DNA of 64,000 nucleotides. It comes from Bacillota bacterium (GTDB taxonomy: Bacteria > Bacillota > Clostridia > Christensenellales > SZUA-584). The translations under genes and the position numbers were made by a program. Below the pieces are notes generated by a model. That model saw nothing but the letters and a program-made list of their open reading frames with translations. It was not told where the DNA came from and ran no database searches. Of this stretch, positions 25,584-34,040 are shown piece after piece (position 1 is the first letter of the stretch; the number at the start of each line of letters is the position of its first letter). The DNA is taken from positions 1 to 64,000 of the forward strand of contig JAEXTV010000021.1 of NCBI GenBank assembly GCA_023406895.1, read 5' to 3'.

Positions 25584-26594
25584 ATGGCAATTAAAGTTGG
25601 TATTAATGGTTTTGGGCGTATCGGAAGACTCGTTTTCCGTGCGTCTGTCAGCAATCCGAACATCGAGGTTGTCGGCATTAACGATCCTTTCATCGATCCC
25701 GAGTACATGGTCTACATGCTCAAATACGATACGGTCCACGGCCGTTTCAATGGGACTGTTGATCACACAGAAAACGCGATCATCGTCAACGGCAAAAAGA
25801 TCGCTGTGTATGCGGCGATGAACCCCACAGAGATTCCGTGGAGCGCATGCGGTGCGGACTATGTTGTTGAGTCCACAGGCGTGTTCACCACCACAGAAAA
25901 GGCCAGCGCTCACTTTACGGGCGGTGCAAAGAAGGTTGTAATTTCGGCTCCTTCTGCGGATGCGCCGATGTTCGTCATGGGCGTTAACCAGGATGCTTAT
26001 ACGTCCGACATGAAGGTTGTTTCCAACGCGTCGTGCACAACAAACTGCCTCGCTCCTTTGGCGAAGGTGATTGACGACAACTTCGGTATTATCGAAGGCC
26101 TGATGACCACAGTTCACGCCACAACGGCCACACAGAAAACCGTTGACGGCCCCTCCAAGAAAGACTGGAGAGGCGGCAGAGGCGCTGCGTTCAACATCAT
26201 TCCGTCGTCCACAGGCGCTGCGAAAGCGGTTGGCAAGGTCATTCCGAAGCTCAACGGCAAGCTCACAGGTATGGCTTTCCGCGTTCCCACGGCTGACGTG
26301 TCGGTTGTTGACCTGACCGTCCGTCTTGAGCAGGCTGCCACATACGATGAGATCAAGGCTGCTATGAAGGCTGCTGCCGAAGGCCCGCTCGCAGGCATTC
26401 TCGGTTACACCGAAGACAGCGTTGTTTCGTCCGACTTCATTGGCGATGCGAGAACCAGCATCTTCGATGCGGGCGCGGGCATCATGCTCAACCCGAACTT
26501 TGTCAAGCTGGTTAGCTGGTACGACAATGAGTGGGGTTATTCCAACAAGGTGCTCAGCCTGATTGAGCACATGGCGAAGGTTGACGCGAAATAA
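25584..26594 (+). CDS. gapA: Glyceraldehyde-3-phosphate dehydrogenase, type I
   Basis: GAPDH oxidises glyceraldehyde-3-phosphate to 1,3-bisphosphoglycerate in glycolysis. The 336-residue protein has the NAD-binding GINGFGRIGR (residues 6-15), D34 in INDPF after the second strand (consistent with NAD+ preference), and the catalytic C151 in SNASCTTNCLAP. AGGAGGA precedes ATG 25584. It has its own promoter and terminator and is not next to pgk or tpi, unlike many Firmicutes. Confidence 0.97.
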   Translation: MAIKVGINGFGRIGRLVFRASVSNPNIEVVGINDPFIDPEYMVYMLKYDTVHGRFNGTVDHTENAIIVNGKKIAVYAAMNPTEIPWSACGADYVVESTGVFTTTEKASAHFTGGAKKVVISAPSADAPMFVMGVNQDAYTSDMKVVSNASCTTNCLAPLAKVIDDNFGIIEGLMTTVHATTATQKTVDGPSKKDWRGGRGAAFNIIPSSTGAAKAVGKVIPKLNGKLTGMAFRVPTADVSVVDLTVRLEQAATYDEIKAAMKAAAEGPLAGILGYTEDSVVSSDFIGDARTSIFDAGAGIMLNPNFVKLVSWYDNEWGYSNKVLSLIEHMAKVDAK

Positions 26595-26631
26595 ATTAGC
26601 ATTAACCAAAACCATATCGTGAAACAAACGA

Positions 26632-26673
26632 GCATCCCTTTCTTGGCATAGCGCTGTGAAAGGGATGTTTTTT
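26632..26673 (+). terminator. Rho-independent terminator after gapA
   Basis: CATCCCTTTC pairs with GAAAGGGATG (26658-26667), followed by six T. Confidence 0.88.
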
Positions 26674-26731
26674 GCTATAAATTTAATATGTATCTATATG
26701 GAATTATAATGGTGCAATAAACCAGCCACAC

Positions 26732-26760
26732 TACACATGCTGTCTGCAATATGCTATAAT
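26732..26760 (+). promoter_or_regulatory. Promoter of the esterase lipoprotein gene
   Basis: TACACA (26732-26737), 17 bp, then TATAAT (26755-26760), 87 bp before the start. Confidence 0.5.
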
Positions 26761-26846
26761 TTATCAAATTAAATATTCACATAATGATCTATTATTTGAA
26801 AAAATCAATTTACTTTCGGGTTATATCCCCGAAGGAGAAAGAAATA

Positions 26847-27812
26847 ATGAGAAGATTCGTTTCATTTATTCTGTCAGCAGTTATGCTGTGTTTGCTTTTC
26901 GGATGCAGTGCCGCGGGGGTTTCGCAAACTGTCAGCGCTCCCGAGACCGAAGAAACTGTCAGCGCTATGTCGAGCACACCTGAGCCGGTAAAAACAATCG
27001 GTGTTTTTACGAGTGCAACGGAGCCGGATGACAGCGGGTATTATCAATGTGATTACAACGGCATTGAGAGAAAATACATGCTCTATGTTCCCAAAGGATT
27101 CGGAGAGAACGCGCCGCTTTTGTTTATGCTGCACGGCTATGCCGGCAGCGCCAAGGGCTTTATGGATAACACGGGCATGAACAGCGCGGCGGATCAATAC
27201 GGGTTTGCCGTGGTTTACCCTCAAGGGCTGCGTGACCCGGCCAACACAACAGGCGGCGCGTGCTGGAATTCGGGACTGACCGATTCAGTCAACGACGACA
27301 CGGGCTTTCTGACGGCGCTGGCACAGTATCTGCAGCAAACATACGGCTTTAACCGCAGCGCCACGTTTGCCGCCGGGTTCAGCAACGGCGCGTTCATGAT
27401 GTATAAGCTCGCCGTCGAAGCGCCCGATACGTTTCGGGCGGTGGCGAGTGTGTCGGGCATGATGAGCGGAGGCGCTTGGGAGGAACGCCCAGAGGCGGCG
27501 TCGGTCGGCATACTGCAGATTAGCGGCACGAACGACAGCGTGGTGCCGATAGACAAAGACGGCGTCTACGGCGACGCGCCCGCGATCGGCGGCGTGATTG
27601 ATTACTGGAAAACGGCGGACGGCCTAGATGAGTCCGAAGTAGTCAAACTATCGGATAAAGCAACCGCGTATCGCTATTCAAGCAAGAACAACGACAATCT
27701 GGTTTGGTATGTCGAAATCGAAGGGGGCGACCATTCATGGCCGCAGCAAAGCACATCCGGATTCGATGCCAACGCTGTGATACTTGAGTTTTTCAGCCGT
27801 CTTGCGAGCTGA
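26847..27812 (+). CDS. Secreted esterase lipoprotein (PHB depolymerase / feruloyl esterase-like)
   Basis: The 321-residue alpha/beta hydrolase has a lipoprotein signal (lipobox LLFGC, Cys about 20) and a low-complexity tether to about residue 50. PLLFMLHGYAGS carries the oxyanion-hole HG, GFSNGAFM is the GxSxG nucleophile elbow, SGTNDSVVPI holds the acid, and GGDHSWPQ the histidine. The family (LpqC/CE1-like) cleaves esters in polyhydroxyalkanoates or in acylated plant polysaccharides; the substrate cannot be told. GAAGGAG precedes ATG 26847; the open frame from 26784 lacks a site. Confidence 0.85.
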   Translation: MRRFVSFILSAVMLCLLFGCSAAGVSQTVSAPETEETVSAMSSTPEPVKTIGVFTSATEPDDSGYYQCDYNGIERKYMLYVPKGFGENAPLLFMLHGYAGSAKGFMDNTGMNSAADQYGFAVVYPQGLRDPANTTGGACWNSGLTDSVNDDTGFLTALAQYLQQTYGFNRSATFAAGFSNGAFMMYKLAVEAPDTFRAVASVSGMMSGGAWEERPEAASVGILQISGTNDSVVPIDKDGVYGDAPAIGGVIDYWKTADGLDESEVVKLSDKATAYRYSSKNNDNLVWYVEIEGGDHSWPQQSTSGFDANAVILEFFSRLAS

Positions 27813-27832
27813 GTTTTGCTGAGGAGTGAAAA

Positions 27833-28189
27833 ATGATTAACAGCTTTATATGCACAAACGTTTTTTCAAACAATGCGTCAGGTCTCGTAGACTTTTACAA
27901 AAACATATTGGGTATCCCTGTCGTGAATGAGATTGTGGATAATGCGGATGGCATCAATTTTGGGTTTGATGAAAACGCTCCGACAATCTGTATTTGGGAT
28001 GCATGCAAATGGGGGAGCCCTGTAAACGGCAAGACATCGTTTGTTTTTTCAAGCAATAATCTCGATGCCACGTTTGAAGAATTAAAAATGAAAGGCCTTG
28101 ATATAGAGCCGCCAGTCAGATTCGCGTGGGGAACATATGAACTCAGGCTAAAAGATCCGGATGGGAATGAAGTCGTTATTGTTGAATGA
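27833..28189 (+). CDS. VOC-family (glyoxalase-like) protein
   Basis: The 118-residue protein shows the vicinal oxygen chelate fold: an N-terminal paired strand (VFSNNASGLVDFYKNILGIP), a central INFGFDE/TICIWD part, and the family C-terminus WGTYELRLKDPDGNEVVIVE with the metal-ligand Glu. Members include glyoxalases, dioxygenases and antibiotic-binding proteins; no function is assigned here. TGAGGAG precedes ATG 27833, 20 bp after the esterase gene, so the two are probably co-transcribed. Confidence 0.82.
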   Translation: MINSFICTNVFSNNASGLVDFYKNILGIPVVNEIVDNADGINFGFDENAPTICIWDACKWGSPVNGKTSFVFSSNNLDATFEELKMKGLDIEPPVRFAWGTYELRLKDPDGNEVVIVE

Positions 28190-28364
28190 CAGTCTTATTG
28201 AAAAAGGGAACGAAGCACACTCGCTCGAATCAACAGGTGATGGGCTTTTATTAAGAATCATATCGTTGTTTTGGTGTCTTTTGACTTTCGGATGCAGGAA
28301 TTTCAGCTCGTAAATAGAACATATTAGTATCATTTATATAACGATATAGCGCGGGAGGGGCACT

Positions 28365-29864
28365 ATGGAGAAACGCTTTATCATGGGCATTGACCAGGGA
28401 ACCACGGGGACGCGCGTTTTTTTGTTCGATGAAAAAGGGCAAGTGCATTCGTCGGCCTACAGAGAAATCACGCAGATCTATGCTCACCCCGGGTGGGTGG
28501 AGCATGACGCGAACGAATACATCGATACGGCAATGGTCTGTGCCGCCGAAGCGATGCAAAAGGGCGGTGTCGGCGCGGATGAAATCGCGGGGATCGGTAT
28601 TTCGTGCCAGCGTGAAACCACCATACTCTGGGACAGAGACACAGGAGAGCCGCTTTATCGCGCGGTCGTCTGGCAATCACGGCAGTCCGCGGCCATTTGC
28701 GAGCAGCTCAAGGAACAGCGCCTTTGGAGCTATATCAGAGAGAAAACAGGCCTTCCGATCGACGCCTATTTCTCGGGATCAAAAATCAAATGGATTATCG
28801 ATAATGTGCCGGGCGTCAGGGAAAAGCTTGACGCGAAGAAAGTCATGTTCGGCAACATCGATTCGTGGCTGATTTACAAGCTTTCGGGGGGCGCGGCCCA
28901 TGTGGAAGACTACTCCAACGCATCAAGGACGATGCTGCTTGATATCCATACACTTGAGTGGGACGAAAAAATCATGAATGCGCTGGAGATTCCGGCGCAT
29001 ATACTGCCCGAACTCAAGCCCTCGAGCGGCATACTCGCGATGACGTGCAAAGCCGCGTTTTTTGGACAGGAGGTTCCGATTTCGGGCGACGCCGGAGATC
29101 AGCAGGCGGCCACGTTCGGTCAGGCGTGCTTTGAGCCGGGCATGGCAAAAAACACATACGGCACAGCGCTGGCTGTGATGATGAACATCGGCGATACGTA
29201 TAAGATGAGCCACACCGGGCTCATGACGGATTTGGCGTGGGTGCTGCCGGAATGCCGCCGCTACGCGTTTGAAGGCCTTGTTTATATGGGCGGAGCCACC
29301 ATACAATGGCTGCGCGACGGGCTCAAGATTATCAATTCATCCGCGGAGGTCAACGACCTCGCTGCGCAGGTGCCCGATGCGGGCGGTGTGTATCTTGTGC
29401 CCGCGTTTACCGGGCTCGGCGCGCCATACTGGGATATGTATGCGCGCGGCACCATTGTGGGGCTCACGCGTGGTTCAAGCGCAGAGCATATTGCGCGCAG
29501 CGCTCTGGAAAGCATCGCGTATCAAACGCGCGATTTGCTCGAATGCATGGAAAAGGACGCGGGCCAAAAAACGCTCACGCTGCGCGTGGACGGCGGCGCG
29601 ACCGCAAGCGATTTTTTGATGCAGTTTCAGGCGGACATACTCGGTATTCCGCTTCAAAAGCCGTCGATCACAGAGATGACGGCGCTTGGCGCGGCGTACC
29701 TCGCGGGGCTCGGTGTGGGCTTTTGGAAAAGCGAAAGCGAGATCGCGGCGCAGTGGAAGGTGGCGCGCGTGTTTGAGCCGCAAATGGGGGAAGATCAGAG
29801 AGAGTCACTATACGCAGGTTGGAAGAAAGCCGTAGAGCGGTCTTTCGGATGGGCAAAAGAATAG
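28365..29864 (+). CDS. glpK: Glycerol kinase
   Basis: GlpK phosphorylates glycerol to sn-glycerol 3-phosphate. The 499-residue FGGY kinase has DQGTTGTR (residues 9-16, ATP phosphate loop), the glycerol-binding region PGWVEHD, ISCQRETTILWD, GNIDSWLIYKLSGG, GDAGDQQAATFGQ and the C-terminal DGGATASDFLMQFQADIL, all diagnostic for GlpK rather than other sugar kinases. GGGAGGGG precedes ATG 28365. No glpF or glpD lies nearby, so it is an isolated copy. Confidence 0.95.
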   Translation: MEKRFIMGIDQGTTGTRVFLFDEKGQVHSSAYREITQIYAHPGWVEHDANEYIDTAMVCAAEAMQKGGVGADEIAGIGISCQRETTILWDRDTGEPLYRAVVWQSRQSAAICEQLKEQRLWSYIREKTGLPIDAYFSGSKIKWIIDNVPGVREKLDAKKVMFGNIDSWLIYKLSGGAAHVEDYSNASRTMLLDIHTLEWDEKIMNALEIPAHILPELKPSSGILAMTCKAAFFGQEVPISGDAGDQQAATFGQACFEPGMAKNTYGTALAVMMNIGDTYKMSHTGLMTDLAWVLPECRRYAFEGLVYMGGATIQWLRDGLKIINSSAEVNDLAAQVPDAGGVYLVPAFTGLGAPYWDMYARGTIVGLTRGSSAEHIARSALESIAYQTRDLLECMEKDAGQKTLTLRVDGGATASDFLMQFQADILGIPLQKPSITEMTALGAAYLAGLGVGFWKSESEIAAQWKVARVFEPQMGEDQRESLYAGWKKAVERSFGWAKE

Positions 29865-29938
29865 CAATTAACATGCTTTTATAATAGTGTTGTTATGCAG
29901 AATACATAGAAAAAATCACTAAGATAGGTAGCTCGGAA

Positions 29939-30167
29939 ATGGATTGTGTTTATTTATTAGAACATTGTTATGAGTTGAGAGACCATGAAGAATATAAATT
30001 TATAGGCAAATAAACATAAAAAGGAAACAACACAAAAAACGATAAATAGGTTAAAGGATAAAGAAGGCTTTAAAGATCTTCCCGTCAACTGTTTTACAAT
30101 CAGTAAAGTTAAACTTAATCAAGATAGTTGGACAGATGGGTTCTTTTCATATACGTATCGTATATGA
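29939..30167 (+). pseudogene. Frameshifted DUF7336-like small protein
   Basis: ATG 29939 opens MDCVYLLEHCYELRDHEEYK and FIGK, then stops at 30011. In another frame the region continues as NRLKDKEGFKDLPVN, CFTISKVKLNQDSWTDGF and stops at 30165. Joined near 30006, this matches my memory of the DUF7336 pattern (VYVLQHSYE, KFIG, GFKD, W(T/S)(E/D)GF), a small protein of unknown role. One frameshift or short deletion between KFIG and the second part would explain it. Base composition is AT-rich compared with neighbours, which may point to transfer. Confidence 0.55.
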
Positions 30168-30171
30168 AAAG
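30143..30171. repeat. Perfect 13-bp inverted repeat
   Basis: CTTTTCATATACG and CGTATATGAAAAG flank TAT. The palindrome covers the last codons and stop of the DUF7336-like pseudogene, so it may have inserted there or act as a hairpin. Confidence 0.7.
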
Positions 30172-30219
30172 ATGCTAAGCAATTTAAAAAAATTAATTGG
30201 CTTCGGTTGACAGCCAAGG

Positions 30220-30264
30220 GAAGCGGCGATTGTCTTTACGGGCAATGCCGCTTCTTTTGTTTTT
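30220..30264 (+). terminator. Rho-independent terminator
   Basis: GAAGCGGC-g-ATTG pairs with CAAT-GCCGCTTC (30243-30254), followed by TTTTGTTTTT. It probably belonged to the decayed small gene upstream. Confidence 0.75.
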
Positions 30265-30378
30265 AACGAGAAACGGAAAATACATAGGAACGCAGTTAAA
30301 AAACTGACTTCATCCTTCCCTCGACGAAATGGTAAAGCATGTCCTTGCAGCCGCAACAAAACGGATCAAATACATTTC

Positions 30379-30466
30379 CGGTCATCCTTGATGAGCGAAG
30401 CGAGGAAGGATCTGAAACAGATTCTTATCCACTGCGTAGTTACCGCGTTGCGGGCTCAGAATGACA
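30379..30466. repeat. Dispersed repeat, GTCATCCT...GAATGACAG type
   Basis: The element opens with GTCATCCT and a GAGCGAAGCGAGGAAGGATCT segment and closes with GGCTCAGAATGACAG, imperfectly self-complementary at its ends. This resembles short MITE-like elements common in clostridial genomes; the copies at 57.3 and 57.5 kb open similarly. Beyond it, 30467-30700 shows no gene. Confidence 0.5.
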
Positions 30467-30710
30467 GCTGCCGTCGCTTTCGGTTCGTTGGGTTGCAAAG
30501 CCCTTTTTGGGGAAAGCTCGCGAGCGCCCAACAATCATATTATAGGCGCCAATTGGCAACGGCATCTTATTAGTAGGCTGCAGATCATCCAGTAAAATTA
30601 ATCGACTTATGCTGATTTAAGCATAACATTGTCATGAGCTCCCCAGTTTCTCTGCGGGATCGTATTCCGTAATTCAATTTTTAAATTTCTATGATCATAA
30701 AAACAACACA

Positions 30711-30738
30711 CATGTTCACATTCACTGCCACATATACA
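30711..30738 (+). promoter_or_regulatory. Sigma-E-like promoter of spoIIIA
   Basis: CATGTT (30711-30716), 14 bp, then CATATACA (30731-30738) resemble the mother-cell sigma-E consensus. Transcription would start near 30745, which is the spoIIIAA start codon. There is no Shine-Dalgarno, so the mRNA may be leaderless. Confidence 0.45.
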
Positions 30739-30744
30739 TGAACC

Positions 30745-31731
30745 ATGGAACGAAAGATAGCATGGAACAGTGCGTTAAAAAAGTATCTGCCAACACACCT
30801 GTTTACGGCATTGGCATCAATCAATCAAGAAATCGCACCCGAAATTGAAGAAATTCGGCTCAGAACCGCGCGGCCTTTAATGGTGTATACCTGTGGCAGC
30901 GGTTACTGTGTGGACGCCCACGGCGGCCTTTCGCCCGAAAGCGGCCTTTTTGTGTCGGAAGACGATGTCAGTCATACCTTTCTTGCGCTTACCGGTCAAT
31001 CGCCCTATGCGTTTGAGGACGATATCAGGCAGGGGTATCTGACACTGGAAAGCGGCATTCGGGCGGGGCTCTCGGGCACCGCGCTGCTCTCGGGCGGCAG
31101 TGTGCGCACCTATAAAACGGTAAGTGGCATCAATTTTCGCATACCGCGCGAGGCCAAAGGCGTTGCACAGGGGCTTCTTCCACTGATTACGCGGAAGAAC
31201 AAACTGCAAAGCACGCTCGTGATTTCGCCGCCGCGGCTTGGGAAAACCACGCTCGCGCGGGATATTGCCCGGTGTGCGGGCAGCGGTATCGGTATGGATC
31301 CGTCACGCGTCACCGTGGTGGACGAAAGACAGGAAATTGCCGCAAGCGTTTACGGCAGGCCGCTGTTTGATGTGGGGCGTGAAACGGATGTGATTTCGGG
31401 CGTACCCAAGGCCGAAGGCGTTTTTATGGCGCTGCGCAGTCTCTCGCCCGATGTGGTTGTCACGGATGAAATCGGCAAAAGTGCCGATCTGGAGGCGCTG
31501 AGGGAAGTGGCCAACAGCGGCGTCGTGATGGTGGCCACAGCCCACGCGCCCGATTTTAACGGGCTTAAGACCAAGCTTTTCTTTAAGCAGATATGTGATG
31601 AAAGAATGTTTGATTCTTATGTGGTGCTGTCCGCGTCTCTCGGGCGCATCACGGTCTCCCAGATTCATGATGGTTTGGGACAAGAATGCTTGGTCGAGCC
31701 TATTCGGCTCCGGGAATCGGAGGCTGTATGA
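30745..31731 (+). CDS. spoIIIAA: Stage III sporulation protein AA
   Basis: SpoIIIAA is the ATPase of the SpoIIIA-SpoIIQ channel between mother cell and forespore. The 328-residue protein has the Walker A segment PPRLGKTTLARDIAR (about 157-170) and a later acidic Walker B-like VVVTDEIGK, as in secretion ATPases. An N-terminal regulatory part (IAPEIEEIRLRTARPL) precedes it. An in-frame TGA lies 6 bp before ATG 30745, so the start cannot be further upstream; no ribosome site is visible. The stop overlaps spoIIIAB. Confidence 0.95.
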   Translation: MERKIAWNSALKKYLPTHLFTALASINQEIAPEIEEIRLRTARPLMVYTCGSGYCVDAHGGLSPESGLFVSEDDVSHTFLALTGQSPYAFEDDIRQGYLTLESGIRAGLSGTALLSGGSVRTYKTVSGINFRIPREAKGVAQGLLPLITRKNKLQSTLVISPPRLGKTTLARDIARCAGSGIGMDPSRVTVVDERQEIAASVYGRPLFDVGRETDVISGVPKAEGVFMALRSLSPDVVVTDEIGKSADLEALREVANSGVVMVATAHAPDFNGLKTKLFFKQICDERMFDSYVVLSASLGRITVSQIHDGLGQECLVEPIRLRESEAV

Positions 31732-32237
31732 ATTTGATTTTGTGCGTGATGATTGTTGGCGTGTGCACCGCGATCGGGCGAATACTCGCAGGACGCATGA
31801 CGGACCGGCTTTCTTTTTTCAGAGAATATCAGCTCTCTTTTACGCAGCTGACAGACCGGATGGTCGGTATCAATCTGGAGCTGTATCAGGCACTCAGGTC
31901 AAGCCAGGGAGAACGCCTGAAGAGCCTGTTCCATAGTTGTGCATCCGATTTGAAAAGGATGCCTCAGGCATCCTTCCAGCAGATATGGCAAATGAATTTG
32001 GACCGCGTTAAGCCGGAGTATAACAGCCTGTTGAAGGATGACTGGAAAATGTTGGCTGAGGGGGGCGCAGCCATCGAAGCGCTTTGCATGAATCCCAGTG
32101 AAAAACAAGCGGGAATTTATTTAAAAAGGCTCTCCGGCTACACGGCGGAGCTCGAAACCGAGAAAATCAAAAAGTGCAAGCTTTATAACACAACCGGTGT
32201 GCTGGCGGGGCTCATGATCGCGCTGCTGGTGATATAA
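31728..32237 (+). CDS. spoIIIAB: Stage III sporulation protein AB
   Basis: The 169-residue protein resembles secretion inner-membrane (GspF-like) components. One N-terminal membrane helix (ILCVMIVGVCTAIGRIL) and one C-terminal helix (TGVLAGLMIALLVI) bracket a helical cytoplasmic domain. The start is ATG 31728, after GGAGG and overlapping the spoIIIAA stop as ATGA; the open frame from 31686 is spoIIIAA in another frame. Length is that of the Bacillus protein. Confidence 0.93.
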   Translation: MNLILCVMIVGVCTAIGRILAGRMTDRLSFFREYQLSFTQLTDRMVGINLELYQALRSSQGERLKSLFHSCASDLKRMPQASFQQIWQMNLDRVKPEYNSLLKDDWKMLAEGGAAIEALCMNPSEKQAGIYLKRLSGYTAELETEKIKKCKLYNTTGVLAGLMIALLVI

Positions 32238-32252
32238 GGGAGGATGAAGAGT

Positions 32253-32450
32253 ATGGATATTGACCTTATTTTCAGAATTGCGGCAATCGGCATATTGATC
32301 GCCGTGCTCAATCAATTGCTCAACAAGGCAGGGCGTGAGGAAATCGCCACGATGGTCACCATAGCAGGGCTTATCCTCGTATTGCTGATGGTGGTGGACC
32401 TTGTCAGCAATCTGTTTGAAAATGTGAAACGCATATTCAACTTGTATTAG
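32253..32450 (+). CDS. spoIIIAC: Stage III sporulation protein AC
   Basis: The 65-residue protein has two membrane helices (IAAIGILIAVLNQLL and MVTIAGLILVLLMVVDLV), the normal SpoIIIAC topology. AAGGGAGG (32236-32243) directly touches an ATG at 32244, which leaves no spacing, so I use ATG 32253 (MDIDLIF), 9 nt downstream, which also fits the family N-terminus. Confidence 0.92.
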   Translation: MDIDLIFRIAAIGILIAVLNQLLNKAGREEIATMVTIAGLILVLLMVVDLVSNLFENVKRIFNLY

Positions 32451-32452
32451 CT

Positions 32453-32839
32453 ATGGAGATTGTTCGAATTGCGCTGATCGGTATCGTGGCGGGCGTGCTG
32501 GTCATCACCATCAAACAAAAACAGCCTGAAATTGCGCTTCAGGTCAGTATCATCGCCGGCCTTATCATATTCATCTATGTGCTTGATTACATCGTCATTG
32601 CGATTGATTATGTCAAGGATATTGTGAACACGTACAACATTCCTTATGAGAGCATTACGGTGGTGCTCAAAATCATCGGCATCGCTTATATCTGTGAGTT
32701 CGGCGTGCAGGTGCTAAAAGATACGGGAGAAAATTCCCTGGCAGGCAAGGTCGAAATTGCAGGGCGCGTATTTATCGTGGTGCTGTCGCTGCCCATATTA
32801 AGCTCGTTTATGACCATGGTGCTCGGGATGCTGGAATAA
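32453..32839 (+). CDS. spoIIIAD: Stage III sporulation protein AD
   Basis: The 128-residue membrane protein has about four helices. Its first part repeats the SpoIIIAC layout (VRIALIGIVAGVLVITIKQ), and the segment GIAYICEFGVQVLKDTGENSLAGKVEIAGR is the family signature. With SpoIIIAC and AE it forms the membrane part of the channel. It begins 2 bp after spoIIIAC. Confidence 0.93.
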   Translation: MEIVRIALIGIVAGVLVITIKQKQPEIALQVSIIAGLIIFIYVLDYIVIAIDYVKDIVNTYNIPYESITVVLKIIGIAYICEFGVQVLKDTGENSLAGKVEIAGRVFIVVLSLPILSSFMTMVLGMLE

Positions 32840-32842
32840 CAT

Positions 32843-34036
32843 ATGAAGAAGATAATTATTGTTATGGCTGCGCTGCTTGTCTTTCTGCTGATACCGCGCA
32901 CGGCATTGGCGGATGACGATGTGGAACAGGCCATAGAGGACGAAATTGCGGATAACATCGAGCGTGCTCTTGATACGGCTGATCTGCATGAGATCGAGTC
33001 GTTTTATAACGATTACGCTCAGACGCTGCTGCCTGTAACGGGCGGAACCGATATTCGCAGCTTTATGGCCATGCTTGTGGAAGGCGGCGCGAACCTTAAT
33101 TTTTCGAATGTGCTGTCAATGGTGACGAGTGCGTTGTTCGCCGGTGTGAAAAGCAGCATTCCTGTGATTGTGCAAATCATCGTTGTGGCGCTCGTATTCT
33201 CGGTCATTACGCATTTTAAACCGTCGTTCGGGTCGTCCGGCGTGTCCAAAGCGGCACAAACGGCGCAGTATGTGATCATCGGTACGATGACCATCGGCGT
33301 TCTCATCTCCGCTTTTTCAATCGGCACAAAAACCATCGCGGATATGACCGCTTTTACGGCCGATTTTTTTCCGCTCATGTTTACGCTGCTGACGGCTCTG
33401 GGCGGTATCACCTCTTCCGCGATATTGAGCCCCGCCACCGTGTTTTTAACATCGGGCGTATCCATATTCTTTAAAAGCTTTATATTGCCGCTGATTATTG
33501 TGTTGACTGTATTTACCGTTATTAATCATTTTTCATCGTCGGTCAAACTGACAGGTTTTTGTTCACTGATCAAAAGCGTGATCAAATGGGGCATCGGCAT
33601 TAGCTTTACAATATTCTTAGGAATCATCGCGATACAGGGCCTGCTTGGGTCCACATTCGACGGGCTGTCTATCAAAACGGCCAAATACACCATCGACAAA
33701 TTTGTTCCGATTATCGGCGGTATGTTTTCGGATTCCGTGGATGTGCTGCTTTCGTGTTCACTGCTGATTAAGAATGCGGTGGGCATTGCAGGCATAATCA
33801 TCATTGTGGGCATTGTAATTACACCCGTCTTTGCGATATTGGCGCACTATTATTTGTTTAAACTCGCCGGCGCGGTGCTGGAACCTATCGCAGGCAGTGA
33901 AATGGGCAAATTTGCGCAGGAAGCGGCGGATGTGCTGCTGTTGCTTTTTGCTGCCGTAATGGCTGCGGCCATCATGTTTTTTGTAACAACCGCTGTGATC
34001 ATCGGTGCGGGTAATGCCAACGTGATGCTGAGGTAA
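32843..34036 (+). CDS. spoIIIAE: Stage III sporulation protein AE
   Basis: The 397-residue polytopic membrane protein has a cleavable-looking N-terminus (IIIVMAALLVFLLIPRTALA), an acidic segment, and about seven to eight helices. The conserved region SVKLTGFCSLIKSVIKWGIGI and the Gly-rich stretches with TAKYTIDKFVPIIGGMFSDSV are family hallmarks. It is the core channel component, lying between AD and AF. Confidence 0.95.
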   Translation: MKKIIIVMAALLVFLLIPRTALADDDVEQAIEDEIADNIERALDTADLHEIESFYNDYAQTLLPVTGGTDIRSFMAMLVEGGANLNFSNVLSMVTSALFAGVKSSIPVIVQIIVVALVFSVITHFKPSFGSSGVSKAAQTAQYVIIGTMTIGVLISAFSIGTKTIADMTAFTADFFPLMFTLLTALGGITSSAILSPATVFLTSGVSIFFKSFILPLIIVLTVFTVINHFSSSVKLTGFCSLIKSVIKWGIGISFTIFLGIIAIQGLLGSTFDGLSIKTAKYTIDKFVPIIGGMFSDSVDVLLSCSLLIKNAVGIAGIIIIVGIVITPVFAILAHYYLFKLAGAVLEPIAGSEMGKFAQEAADVLLLLFAAVMAAAIMFFVTTAVIIGAGNANVMLR

Positions 34037-34040
34037 GTGT

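Noticed and set aside
25566..26627. 353-codon minus-strand open frame over gapA
   Set aside because: Antisense shadow caused by gapA codon bias; gapA itself is unmistakable.
30388..30573. Small open frame after the repeat at 30.4 kb
   Set aside because: It covers the dispersed repeat and has no ribosome site or family features.
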